A DNA stretch of 64,000 nt from Streptomyces diastaticus subsp. diastaticus (GTDB lineage: Bacteria > Actinomycetota > Actinomycetes > Streptomycetales > Streptomycetaceae). Positions 36,698 through 45,062 of the stretch are shown piece after piece. A program made the position numbers and the translations under genes. The DNA lies in NCBI RefSeq assembly GCF_011170125.1, contig NZ_BLLN01000003.1, forward strand, positions 620,001 through 684,000, written 5' to 3'. Under the pieces are notes generated by a model. The model ran no database searches, was not told the DNA's origin, and was given only the letters and a program-made list of their open reading frames with translations. The first letter of the stretch is position 1, and the number at the start of each line of letters is the position of its first letter.

Positions 36698-37512
36698 GCG
36701 GGAACATCGAGCTGCTGGAAGACACCCTGGCCCGGACGCGCGAGGAGGGCCGCGCCGCCCTCATCGCCTACCTGCCCGCCGGGTTCCCCACCGTCGACGG
36801 CTCCATCGAGGCGATCAAGGCCGTCCTCGACGCGGGCGCCGACATCGTGGAGGTCGGGCTGCCGCACAGCGACCCGGTCCTCGACGGGCCCGTCATCCAG
36901 ACCGCCGACGACATCGCCCTGCGCGGCGGCCTGAAGATCGCCGACGTGCTGCGCACCGTCCGCGAGGCCCACCAGGCCACCGGCAAGCCCGTCCTCGTCA
37001 TGACGTACTGGAACCCGGTCGACCGCTACGGCGTCGACCGGTTCGCCCAGGAGCTGGCCGACGCGGGCGGCGCCGGGTGCATCCTGCCCGACCTGCCGGT
37101 GCAGGAGGCGGACCCGTGGCGCGAGCACGCCGCCAAGCACGGCCTCGCCACCGTCTTCGTCGTCGCCCCCAGCAGCCGCGACGCCCGGCTGGCCGAGATC
37201 ACCGCCGCGGGCTCCGGTTTCGTCTACGCGGCCTCCCTGATGGGTGTCACCGGCACCCGCGACTCCGTCGGCGAGCAGGCCCGCGCCCTGGTGGAGCGGA
37301 CCCGCGCCGCCGGGCCGCTGCCGGTCTGCGTCGGCATCGGCGTCTCCGACGCGGCCCAGGCCGCAGAGGTCGCCGAGTTCGCCGACGGCGTCATCGTCGG
37401 CTCCGCCTTCGTCAAGCGGCTGCTCGACGCCCCCGACGCGGCCGCCGGCCTCGACGCCGTCCGCGCCCTCACCGCCGAGCTGGCCGGAGGCGTCCGCCGC
37501 CGCACCGGCTGA
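36694..37512 (+). CDS. trpA: Tryptophan synthase alpha chain
   Basis: A 272-residue barrel protein. The catalytic Glu and Asp are in [21 protein letters not shown], and phosphate-binding loops are in the MGVTGTR and GIGVSD blocks. It cleaves indole-glycerol phosphate and passes indole to TrpB. The GTG start overlaps the trpB stop. It is the last gene before a strong terminator. Confidence 0.97.
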   Translation: MSGNIELLEDTLARTREEGRAALIAYLPAGFPTVDGSIEAIKAVLDAGADIVEVGLPHSDPVLDGPVIQTADDIALRGGLKIADVLRTVREAHQATGKPVLVMTYWNPVDRYGVDRFAQELADAGGAGCILPDLPVQEADPWREHAAKHGLATVFVVAPSSRDARLAEITAAGSGFVYAASLMGVTGTRDSVGEQARALVERTRAAGPLPVCVGIGVSDAAQAAEVAEFADGVIVGSAFVKRLLDAPDAAAGLDAVRALTAELAGGVRRRTG

Positions 37513-37590
37513 ACCGGGCATCCCGGGGGCGCGCCGGACCGTACGGCGTTCGCACGCCCGGCGCGTTCCCTCACCCGAAGGGGTGGACCT

Positions 37591-37626
37591 CGACCCGGAC
37601 CGGCGCATACGCGCCGGTCCGGGTCG
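37591..37626 (+). terminator. Strong terminator of the trpCMBA operon
   Basis: A perfect 16-base-pair stem (37591-37606 with 37611-37626), a 4-base loop ATAC and a short TTTG tail lie 78 bases after trpA and 12 bases before the next start. It is a near-textbook intrinsic terminator. Confidence 0.9.
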
Positions 37627-37637
37627 TTTGTCCGGAC

Positions 37638-38414
37638 GTGAGTGAGAAGAACCGTGAGGGAAAGCGTGCCGCCCGCGAGCGGCTGAAGGCCGAGCGCGCC
37701 AAGGAAGAGGCGCGGAACAAGCGCCGCCGGGGGCTGGTGGTCGGCGGCGCGGTGGTGGGTGTGCTCGCCCTGGCCGCCGCCGTCGGCGTCATCGCGGCCA
37801 ACGCGGGCAGGACCGAGAAGCAGGCGGGACCGGTCGTCGCCCCGAAGGGCGCCGCCGGCGAGGACGGCCTCGCCATCCCCGTCGGTGACGCCTCTGCCAA
37901 GTCCACCCTGGTCATCTGGGAGGACTTCCGCTGCCCGGCCTGCGCCAACTTCGAGAACACCTACCGTTCGACCATCCACGAGCTGACCGAGAAGGGGCTG
38001 CTGAAGGTCGAGTACCACCTCGCCACCCTGATCGACGGCAACATGCGCGGCGAGGGCTCGCACCGCGCCGCCAACGCCGCGGTCTGCGCGCAGGACGCCG
38101 GGAAGTTCCCCGAGTACCACGACGTCCTCTTCGCCAACCAGCCGCTGGAGACCGAGGACGACTTCGGCAGCAACGACCGGCTGCTGGAGCTGGCCGGGAA
38201 GGTCGACGGCCTGGTCACCCCCGCCTTCCGCTCCTGCGTCGAGGACGGTGAGCACGACGCGTGGGTGGCCGAGTCGGACAAGGCCTTCCAGAAGGGCAAC
38301 TTCCCCGGCACCCCGACCGTGCTGCTCAACGGCGAGAGCGTCTTCGGAGACCAGAAGAACCCCCTCACCCCCGCCAAGCTCAGGCAACTGGTGGAGGAGG
38401 AGGCCGGGGCCTGA
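37638..38414 (+). CDS. Membrane-anchored DsbA-like thioredoxin-fold protein (CPAC)
   Basis: A 258-residue protein starting at GTG 37638. It shares its plan with the 7113-7931 protein: a basic tail (1-31), one membrane segment (32-54) and an outer thioredoxin_4 domain. The active site CPAC is at residues 99-102 in IWEDFRCPACANFEN. A cis-Pro loop PGTPTVLLNGE follows near the end, and one further Cys pair is present (CAQD and SCVED). It probably acts in disulfide formation of exported proteins. It directly follows the trp terminator, and lgt is 116 bases downstream. Confidence 0.92.
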   Translation: MSEKNREGKRAARERLKAERAKEEARNKRRRGLVVGGAVVGVLALAAAVGVIAANAGRTEKQAGPVVAPKGAAGEDGLAIPVGDASAKSTLVIWEDFRCPACANFENTYRSTIHELTEKGLLKVEYHLATLIDGNMRGEGSHRAANAAVCAQDAGKFPEYHDVLFANQPLETEDDFGSNDRLLELAGKVDGLVTPAFRSCVEDGEHDAWVAESDKAFQKGNFPGTPTVLLNGESVFGDQKNPLTPAKLRQLVEEEAGA

Positions 38415-38514
38415 CCCGGGGCCGGCAGCCGCCCCCGGCGCCGCACGGGGGAAGCGCCGGCCCCGTTATGGAGCCGTTGCCCGGCCGGGGACCCCGTCCC
38501 CGCGCCGGGCACGG

Positions 38515-38520
38515 TAGCGT
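38515..38520 (+). promoter_or_regulatory. -10 box of lgt
   Basis: TAGCGT lies ten bases before the lgt ATG, with no ribosome binding site; a leaderless or near-leaderless transcript is likely. Confidence 0.4.
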
Positions 38521-38530
38521 CGGGTCTGCC

Positions 38531-39484
38531 ATGGACCTTGCCTATATCCCCAGCCCCTCGCACGGTGTGCTCTACCTGGGCCCCGTACCGTTGCGCGGCT
38601 ACGCGTTCTGCATCATCATCGGCGTCTTCGTGGCCGTCTGGTACGGCAACCGGAGGTGGGTCGCGCGGGGCGGCCGCTCCGGCACCGTCGCCGACATCGC
38701 CGTGTGGGCGGTGCCCTTCGGCCTCGTCGGCGGACGGCTCTACCACGTCATCACCGACTACCAGCTCTACTTCGGTGAGGGCCGCGACTGGGTGGACGCC
38801 TTCAAGATCTGGGAGGGCGGCCTCGGCATCTGGGGCGCCATCGCGCTCGGTGCCGTCGGCGCCTGGATCGGCTGCCGCCGCCGCGGCATCCCGCTCCCGG
38901 CCTACGCCGACGCCCTCGCCCCCGGCATCGCCCTCGCCCAGGCCATCGGCCGTTGGGGCAACTGGTTCAACCAGGAGCTCTACGGCCGCGCCACCGACCT
39001 GCCCTGGGCGGTGAAGATCACCAGCGTCGACGGCGGCCGGGTCCCCGGCACCTACCACCCGACCTTCCTCTACGAGTCGCTGTGGTGCGTCGGCGTCGCC
39101 CTCCTGGTGATCTGGGCCGACCGCCGCTTCAAGCTCGGCCACGGCCGAGCCTTCGCCCTGTACGTCGCCTCCTACTGCGCCGGGCGCGCCTGGATCGAGT
39201 ACATGCGGGTCGACGAGGCCCACCACATCCTCGGCCTGCGGCTCAACGTCTGGACGGCGCTCATCGTCCTCGTCCTGGCCATCGCCTACATCGTGGTCTC
39301 GGCGCGGCTGCGCCCCGGCCGCGAGGAGATCGTCGAGCCGGCCGCGGCCGAGGACGACGGGATCACCGGCTCCGGCGACCAGGACGCCGACTCCGCCGGC
39401 ACCGAGTCCGCCGACACCGCCGCGGCAGGCGCGGGCAGCGGCAAGGGCCCCCGCAAGAGTCCGGGGAAGACCGGCAAGGACTGA
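38531..39484 (+). CDS. lgt: Prolipoprotein diacylglyceryl transferase
   Basis: A 317-residue inner-membrane enzyme with seven hydrophobic segments. It moves diacylglycerol from phosphatidylglycerol to the lipobox Cys of pre-lipoproteins. The signature IGRWGNWFNQELYG and the Lgt blocks GGRLYHVITDY and FLYESLW are intact. The last 60 residues are acidic then basic (Asp/Ala/Lys-rich), a tail usual in Streptomyces Lgt. It ends in a hairpin facing the minus-strand lyase operon. Confidence 0.96.
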   Translation: MDLAYIPSPSHGVLYLGPVPLRGYAFCIIIGVFVAVWYGNRRWVARGGRSGTVADIAVWAVPFGLVGGRLYHVITDYQLYFGEGRDWVDAFKIWEGGLGIWGAIALGAVGAWIGCRRRGIPLPAYADALAPGIALAQAIGRWGNWFNQELYGRATDLPWAVKITSVDGGRVPGTYHPTFLYESLWCVGVALLVIWADRRFKLGHGRAFALYVASYCAGRAWIEYMRVDEAHHILGLRLNVWTALIVLVLAIAYIVVSARLRPGREEIVEPAAAEDDGITGSGDQDADSAGTESADTAAAGAGSGKGPRKSPGKTGKD

Positions 39485-39499
39485 CCCGGACCGACCTGC

Positions 39500-39538
39500 C
39501 GAAGGCCGCCGCCTCCCCCGAGGAAGCGGCGGCCTTCG
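39500..39538. terminator. Bidirectional terminator between lgt and the ARH operon
   Basis: A 13-base-pair perfect stem (39500-39512 with 39526-39538) around a 13-base loop lies 16 bases after lgt and 23 bases after the last gene of the minus-strand operon. Confidence 0.75.
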
Positions 39539-39560
39539 CCGTCGCAGGGGCCCGCGCGGC

Positions 39561-40430
39561 TCAGCCCCGGCGCGCCCCCAGCGCCAGCGTGCGCCGGGCC
39601 GCCGCGACCACCGCCGCGTCCACGAACCGGCCGTCGGGGAGGGCCTGCGCCCCCGCCTCGGCGGCGGCCGCCGCGACGATCTCCTCGGCCGCGGCCACCT
39701 CGGCCGGCCGCGGCAGGTAGGCCCGTTCGATCACCGGGAGCTGGCGCGGGTGGATCGCCGCCCGCCCCAGGAAGCCCAGCGCCCGCCCCCGCGCGCAGGA
39801 GGCCGCGAGCCCCGCCTCGTCCCGGACGTCCGGGTGGACCGACTGCACCGGCGCGTCCAGTCCCGCCGCCCGGCACGCCACCACCACCCGGCCGCGCGCC
39901 CAGTCCAGCCCCGCCTCCTCCCGCATCCCGAGGTCGGCCCGCAGGTCGGCCTCGCCCAGCGCCAGCCCCCGCACCGCCGGATGGGACCGGGCCACCGCGT
40001 AGGCCCGCTCGACGCCGAGCGCCGACTCCAGGAGCGCCCACAGCGGCGGCACCCGGAGACCGGCGCCCGACCCGTCGGCCTCCCGGGGCAGCGCCGCCAG
40101 CTCCGCGTACGCCACCACGTCCTGCGGCGAGGCGACCTTCGGCAGCCGGAGCCCGCCCAGCCCCGGCAGCCCGGCCAGCGCCCGTGCGTCCGCCTGGCCC
40201 CAGGCGCCGGCCAGCGGGTTGACGCGGACGTGGACCGGCACCGGCTGCGGCGCCGAGAGCAGTTCGGCCGTGGCCCGGCGGGCGTACTCCTTGCGGCCGG
40301 GCGCGACGGCGTCCTCCAGGTCGACGAGGACCACGTCCGCGCCCGAGCAGAGCGCCTTCGCGACGGTGTCGGGCCGGTCCCCGGGCGCGTAGAGCCAGGT
40401 CAGCCAAGGTCCGGCCGGGCCGGCGCTCAT
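39561..40430 (-). CDS. CitE-like CoA-ester lyase (HpcH/HpaI family)
   Basis: A 289-residue barrel enzyme. VLVDLEDAVAPGRK holds the Glu/Asp that bind Mg2+, HVRVNPL the Arg, LPKVASPQDV the next strand and PLWALLESALGV the second metal Glu. Relatives cleave or form beta-hydroxyacyl-CoA esters such as citramalyl-, malyl- or HMG-CoA. Its ATG overlaps the CoA-transferase stop (ATGA), so the two are coupled. It is the last gene of a seven-gene operon with ADP-ribosylglycohydrolases. The pair could activate an acid to its CoA ester and then split it. The substrate is unknown. Confidence 0.9.
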   Translation of the reverse strand: MSAGPAGPWLTWLYAPGDRPDTVAKALCSGADVVLVDLEDAVAPGRKEYARRATAELLSAPQPVPVHVRVNPLAGAWGQADARALAGLPGLGGLRLPKVASPQDVVAYAELAALPREADGSGAGLRVPPLWALLESALGVERAYAVARSHPAVRGLALGEADLRADLGMREEAGLDWARGRVVVACRAAGLDAPVQSVHPDVRDEAGLAASCARGRALGFLGRAAIHPRQLPVIERAYLPRPAEVAAAEEIVAAAAAEAGAQALPDGRFVDAAVVAAARRTLALGARRG

Positions 40431-41659
40431 ACCGCGCCCGCCGCCCGCAGTGCCGCCACCTCGGCCGGGGCGTACCCGGCCTCGGTGAGCACCGCGTCGG
40501 TGTCGGCGCCGTGGGCCCGGCCGCTCCAGCGGATCGCGCCGGGGGTGCCGGTCAGCCGGAACAGCACGTTCTGCATCCGCAGCGGCCCGAGGTCGGGGTC
40601 GTCGACCTCGGCGAGGGTGCCGAGCGCCGCGTACTGCGGATCGGTCATCACCTCCCGCACGTCCTGCACGGGCGCCGCCGCCGCCTCCGCCTTGTCGAAG
40701 GCGGCCAGCACGTCCTCCCGGGGGTGCCGGGCGATCCAGGAGCCGACCGCCTCGTCCAGCTCGTCGGCGTGGGCCGCCCGGCCCGCGCCGTCCGCGAACC
40801 ACGCCTCCTCGGCCAGCTCGGGCCGCCCGACCAGCGTCATCACCCGCTCGGCGACGGACTGGGCGGAGGTGGAGACGGCCACCCAGGAACCGTCGGCGGT
40901 CCGGTAGGTGTTGCGGGGCGCGTTGTTGACCGAGCGGTTGCCGGTGCGCGGCTGGACGTGGCCGAGCTGGTCGTACCAGAGAGGGTGCGGGCCGAGCGCG
41001 GTCAGGATCGGCTCGATGAGGGCGAGATCCACCACCTGGCCCTCACCGGTGCGGTCCCGGCCGGCGAGGGCCGCCATGACCGCGTAGGCGGTCGCGATGC
41101 CCGCGATCGAGTCGGCGAGGCCGAACGGCGGCAGCGTCGGCGGCCCGCCCGGCTCCCCGGTGATCGCCGCGAAACCGCTCATCGCCTCCGCCAGCGTCCC
41201 GAACCCCGGCCGGTGCGCGTACGGCCCGAACTGGCCGAAGGCCGTCACCCGGGCCAGCACCAGCCGCGGGTTGGCCGCGCTCAGCTCCTGCCAGCCCAGT
41301 CCCCAGCGCTCCAGGGTGCCCGGCCGGAAGTTCTCCACCACCACGTCGGCGCCGGACACCAGCCGCAGCAGCGCCTCGCGGCCGCCGCCGGTCGACAGGT
41401 CCAGGGTGAGGGTGCGCTTGTTGCGGCCGAGAAGCTTCCACCACAGGCCGTGGCCGTCCCTGGCGGGCCCGTGGCCCCGGGACGGGTCGGGACGGCGCGG
41501 ATGCTCCACCTTCACCACGTCCGCCCCGAAGTCGCCGAGCAGGGTGGCGGCCAGCGGACCGGCGAAGAGCGTGGCGAGGTCCAGCACCCGCAGCCCGGTC
41601 AGCGGACCGTACGCCGTGCCGCCCGCCGGCCGTCCGTCCGCGTCCGGCGCGGTCGTCAC
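40427..41659 (-). CDS. CaiB/BaiF family CoA-transferase
   Basis: A 410-residue class III CoA-transferase. Family blocks are LRVLDLATLFAGPLAATLLGDFGADVVKVEHP at the N-terminus, VVENFRPGTLERWGLG, FGQFGPYAHRPGFGTLAEAMSGF and GEGQVVDLALIEP in the middle. It moves CoA between carboxylic acids. The GTG start overlaps the PfkB kinase stop in GTGA, and its stop overlaps the lyase start. Position between a sugar kinase and a CoA lyase is unusual and suggests one catabolic route. The acid is unknown. Confidence 0.93.
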   Translation of the reverse strand: MTTAPDADGRPAGGTAYGPLTGLRVLDLATLFAGPLAATLLGDFGADVVKVEHPRRPDPSRGHGPARDGHGLWWKLLGRNKRTLTLDLSTGGGREALLRLVSGADVVVENFRPGTLERWGLGWQELSAANPRLVLARVTAFGQFGPYAHRPGFGTLAEAMSGFAAITGEPGGPPTLPPFGLADSIAGIATAYAVMAALAGRDRTGEGQVVDLALIEPILTALGPHPLWYDQLGHVQPRTGNRSVNNAPRNTYRTADGSWVAVSTSAQSVAERVMTLVGRPELAEEAWFADGAGRAAHADELDEAVGSWIARHPREDVLAAFDKAEAAAAPVQDVREVMTDPQYAALGTLAEVDDPDLGPLRMQNVLFRLTGTPGAIRWSGRAHGADTDAVLTEAGYAPAEVAALRAAGAV

Positions 41660-42510
41660 GAGGCCACCGCCGCGCAGCGGGCGTCGATCTCGGCCCGGTA
41701 CGGCGACGAGGCGCCCGCGCCGGGCCGCCCCGCCGACAGAGCGGCCGCCGCCGTGGCCCACTCCAGGGCCGGCGCCATCGGCCGGCCCTCGCCCACGGCC
41801 ACCGTCAGCGCGGCCGCGAAGACGTCGTCTGCGCCCGCCGCGTCCACCACCCTCACCTCGGGCCCCGGCACCACCGTCGGCTCCCCGCCGCGCACCGCCC
41901 ACAGGCAGCCCGCCGTCCCCAGCGTCACGACCGCCTCGGGGACCAGCTCCAGCAGCGCGCGCACCGACCGGTACGGCTCGGCGCGCCCGGACAGCGACGC
42001 CGCCCCGTCCTCGTCCACGACCAGCAGGCCGGTCGCCGCGAGCAGTTCGTCCGGCGGCGGGCACACCGGTGACGGCGCCAGCACCGTCCGCACCCCCCGC
42101 CCGCCCGCGGCCCGGGCGGCCGCGGCCACCCCGGGCAGCGGGGTGTCCGCCGACAGGAGCAGCACGTCGGCGGTGCCGATCAGCGCCGCGTCGGCCGGAT
42201 GGGTGCCGGTCGGCGCCGCGTCCGCGCCCGGCACCACCACGGCGCGGGAGCCCGCCCGGTCCTGGGCGACCCGGGCGGTGCCGCTCGGCCCCGGAACCGT
42301 CCGCAGCAGCTCCACGCCGACGCCCTCACGCACCAGCCCGGCCCGCAGCCGCTCGCCGTACGCACCGGTGCCCACCGCCCCCACCAGCGACACCGCCGCT
42401 CCGGCCCGGGCCGCCGCCACCGCCTGCCGCGCGCCCCGGCCGCCCGGCGACCCGTCGGCGCGGGCGCCGGGCTCCTCCTGCACACTGCCGAACACCACGA
42501 TGTGGGTCAT
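41656..42510 (-). CDS. PfkB/ribokinase-family carbohydrate kinase
   Basis: A 284-residue kinase. The N-terminal GSPGGRGARQAVAAARAGAAVSLVG is the family's substrate-side motif. The catalytic block near residue 220 reads DAAGADDVFAAALTVAVG. In most members this is GAGD; here it is GADD, keeping the catalytic-base Asp but replacing the anion-hole Gly. The kinase would phosphorylate a sugar or nucleoside; ribose released by the ADP-ribosylglycohydrolase paralogues upstream is an attractive idea. Overlaps of four bases join it to genes on both sides. Confidence 0.9.
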   Translation of the reverse strand: MTHIVVFGSVQEEPGARADGSPGGRGARQAVAAARAGAAVSLVGAVGTGAYGERLRAGLVREGVGVELLRTVPGPSGTARVAQDRAGSRAVVVPGADAAPTGTHPADAALIGTADVLLLSADTPLPGVAAAARAAGGRGVRTVLAPSPVCPPPDELLAATGLLVVDEDGAASLSGRAEPYRSVRALLELVPEAVVTLGTAGCLWAVRGGEPTVVPGPEVRVVDAAGADDVFAAALTVAVGEGRPMAPALEWATAAAALSAGRPGAGASSPYRAEIDARCAAVAS

Positions 42511-43883
42511 ACGGTTCTGGCCTCCTGGAGGGTGAGTGCCGCGAGGGTGTCGAAGCCGACGCCGTCGAACCCGGCGACGGCCGTGCTGAGCCGGTTCTTC
42601 AGGGGCGCCGTCCACCGTTCGCCCAGCGCGTCGGGGTGTCCGGCGAGCAGCCCGGCCACCGAACCGGCGGTGGCGCCGTTGGAATCGGTGTCCCAGCCGC
42701 CGGAGACCGCCCGGGTCACCGCCCCGGCGAACGCGCCGCCGGAGTGGGTGAGGGCCGCCGCGACCAGCGCCGCGTTCGGCACCACGTGCACCCAGTGGTA
42801 CCTCCCGTACTCCTCGTGCAGCCGGTCCACCACCGTTGCGAAACCGGCCTCCGCGGAGGCCAGTTCGCGCCCGCGTCGCACCGCCCGGGCCAGCCGCGAG
42901 TCGGGCGGGACCACGCCGAGGCCCGCGTCGAGGCACCCGTGCACGTCGCTGCGGCCACCCGCCGCCTCGGCGATCACCGCCGCCGCGAACATCGCCCCGT
43001 AGACGCCGTTGCCCGTGTGGGTGAGGACCGCGTCGCGGTGCGCCTGCTCGGCCGCGGCCGCCGGGTCCCCCGGCCGGGTCCAGCCGTGCACGTCGGCCCG
43101 GATCAGCGCGCCGATCCACTCCCGGAAGGGGTTGCGCCGCCGGGCGGTCTCCGGCGGCTCCACCCCCGACAGCAGGTTGCGGTAGGCGACCCGCTCGGCG
43201 GTGAAGGTCCGCCCGGCCGGCAGCTCGTCCAGCCAGAGCCGCGCCAGGTCGCCGGTGGTGAACTCCCGTCCGTGGCGCCGGATCAGTTCCAGGGCCAGCA
43301 GGGAGTGGTCGAGGTCGTCGTCGGGCGGCATCCCGTCGATGTTCTCGGCCAGGGAGTTCTCCGCGCTGCGCCGGTTCCACGGGTGGGCGCGGGCCAGCTC
43401 GGACGGCAGCCCGCGCGCGGTGAAGTACCCGGTGAGCGGCCAGTTCCCGGTCGCCCGGGCCAGTTCCCGGATCGCCGCCAGCTCCAGCTTCTCCACCGGC
43501 TTGCCGAGCAGACACCCCGCGGCCCGGCCCAGCCACGCCGCGTGCAGCCGGTCGCCGAGGCCGGGAGCGAGGCGGTCAGGGCCCGGCGGCGCGGGCCAGA
43601 GCGGACAGGCCGCCCGGATCGCGGTGAAGCCGGTCGGCTCCCGGGTCTCGGTCGAGCGGGGCAACGCGTCGAGCTGGTCGAGGAGTTCCTCCGCGAGTTC
43701 CCGCAGCCTGGGCGAGGCGGGCACCGGCGAGGCGCCGCCGCGCCCGGGGGTCTCGGGCCCGCCGGCCGCCAGCCAGCGGGCCCGTGCCTCCGTGGTGTCG
43801 CGGCCCTCCTCGTCGCACTGGCGCAGCTCGTGCCCGATCAGGTCCTCCGGCTGCGTCCAGGTGACGCGCAGCGGCGCGTTCAC
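42507..43883 (-). CDS. ADP-ribosylglycohydrolase family protein, fourth paralogue
   Basis: A 458-residue member of the ARH/DraG superfamily with an extra N-terminal region of about 105 residues. The first metal motif is PDDDLDH (about 187-193) in place of the usual TDDT. The last is GWDTDSNGATAGS near residue 395, fully canonical. GNGVYGAMFAAAV and HVVPNAALVAAAL are further family blocks. The family removes ADP-ribose or a related ribosyl group from N- or O-linked substrates using two Mg2+ ions. The GTG start overlaps the third paralogue's stop, and its own stop overlaps the kinase start. Confidence 0.93.
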   Translation of the reverse strand: MNAPLRVTWTQPEDLIGHELRQCDEEGRDTTEARARWLAAGGPETPGRGGASPVPASPRLRELAEELLDQLDALPRSTETREPTGFTAIRAACPLWPAPPGPDRLAPGLGDRLHAAWLGRAAGCLLGKPVEKLELAAIRELARATGNWPLTGYFTARGLPSELARAHPWNRRSAENSLAENIDGMPPDDDLDHSLLALELIRRHGREFTTGDLARLWLDELPAGRTFTAERVAYRNLLSGVEPPETARRRNPFREWIGALIRADVHGWTRPGDPAAAAEQAHRDAVLTHTGNGVYGAMFAAAVIAEAAGGRSDVHGCLDAGLGVVPPDSRLARAVRRGRELASAEAGFATVVDRLHEEYGRYHWVHVVPNAALVAAALTHSGGAFAGAVTRAVSGGWDTDSNGATAGSVAGLLAGHPDALGERWTAPLKNRLSTAVAGFDGVGFDTLAALTLQEARTV

Positions 43884-45055
43884 GCGCCCGGCCCCGGGTC
43901 CGCGACCGGCCCGCCGGTCAGCGCGGCGAACGCCTCGGCGTGGGACCGGTGCCGGGCCCGGTCCCGGGCGAAGACCTCCCGCGCCACCTCGGCCAGCCGC
44001 AGGGCCGGGCCCTGAAGGTCGAGCCTGCTCGCCTGGGCGACCTGCTCGGCCCACTGCCCGGGCACCGATCCCGCGCCGCCGAGCGCGCCCGCCACGGCGC
44101 CGCCCATGGTGGCGATCGAGTCGCAGTCCCGCCCGTAGTTGACCGCGCCCAGCACGGTCCGCCGGTAGTCACCCTCGCCCACCACCAGCATCCCGAGCGC
44201 CACCGGCAGTTCCTCGATGGCGTGCAGCCGGGAGGGCCGGCGGGCGCCGAGGGAGGGGGCGCGGTAGTCGGGGCCGACCGTGTCGAAGGGGGCGACGGCT
44301 CGCCGCAGCGGTTCCAGCGCCGTCTCGAAGTCCCGGTGCTCCGCGGCCACTTCGCAGACCGCCTCGATCGCGGCGCGGGTGCCGTCCTTGGCCAGCGCAA
44401 GGCAGGTGCCGACCACCGAGGAGACGGTGGCGCCGGGCGCGCAGGCCGCCGCCACCGCCGCCGCGAACACCCCGGCCGCCTCCCGCCCGTACGAGGACTG
44501 GTGCGGTGCCGCCACCTCCAGCGCCTCCGCGTACGCGGCCTCGGGGCGGGCGGCGTTGACCAGGCCGACCGGCGCCATGTACATCGCGGCCCCGCAGTTG
44601 ACGATGTTCCCCGCGCCCGCCTCGCGCGGGTCGACGTGCCCGTAGTGCACCCGGGCCACCAGCCACTTCTCGGCCAGGAAGACCCGCTGGAGCGGCAGCG
44701 CGGACGCCTCCAGCTCCGGGATCCACCGGGGCTCGCCGATCATCCGGGGCACCAGGTGCGTGGCGACGGCGTACGCGTCGAGGTGGTCGCGGACCTCCTC
44801 GTACACCTCGATCAGCAGACGGGTCATCAAGGTGTCGTCGGTGACGTGCCCGTCGCCCTTGTGGTACGGCGCGATGGGACGGGCGGTGCGCCACTGATCG
44901 TGCCAGGGTCCGACGATGCCGCCGACCCGGCCGCCGTGCCGCCGGCTGATCTGCTCGGGCGTCCAGCCTTCGACGGGGCCGCCCAGCGCGTCGCCGACGG
45001 CCGCGCCGACGAGGCTGCCCGTGATCCGGTCGTCCAGGGTCGATGTGAGCGTCAT
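43880..45055 (-). CDS. ADP-ribosylglycohydrolase family protein, third paralogue
   Basis: A 391-residue ARH/DraG protein with all main metal-site motifs: SLVGAAVGDALGGPVEG at 14-30, HVTDDTLM at 70-77 and NYGRDCDSIATMGG near 305-318. These are the classical G-D-A, T-D-D-T and G-x-D-x-D-S/T sequences. It is likely an active magnesium-dependent ribosyl-hydrolase. ATG 45055 lies seven bases after the second paralogue's stop; its own stop overlaps the fourth. The substrate may be ADP-ribosylated protein, nucleic acid or a small ribosyl compound. Confidence 0.94.
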   Translation of the reverse strand: MTLTSTLDDRITGSLVGAAVGDALGGPVEGWTPEQISRRHGGRVGGIVGPWHDQWRTARPIAPYHKGDGHVTDDTLMTRLLIEVYEEVRDHLDAYAVATHLVPRMIGEPRWIPELEASALPLQRVFLAEKWLVARVHYGHVDPREAGAGNIVNCGAAMYMAPVGLVNAARPEAAYAEALEVAAPHQSSYGREAAGVFAAAVAAACAPGATVSSVVGTCLALAKDGTRAAIEAVCEVAAEHRDFETALEPLRRAVAPFDTVGPDYRAPSLGARRPSRLHAIEELPVALGMLVVGEGDYRRTVLGAVNYGRDCDSIATMGGAVAGALGGAGSVPGQWAEQVAQASRLDLQGPALRLAEVAREVFARDRARHRSHAEAFAALTGGPVADPGPGA

Positions 45056-45062
45056 GCCCGAA

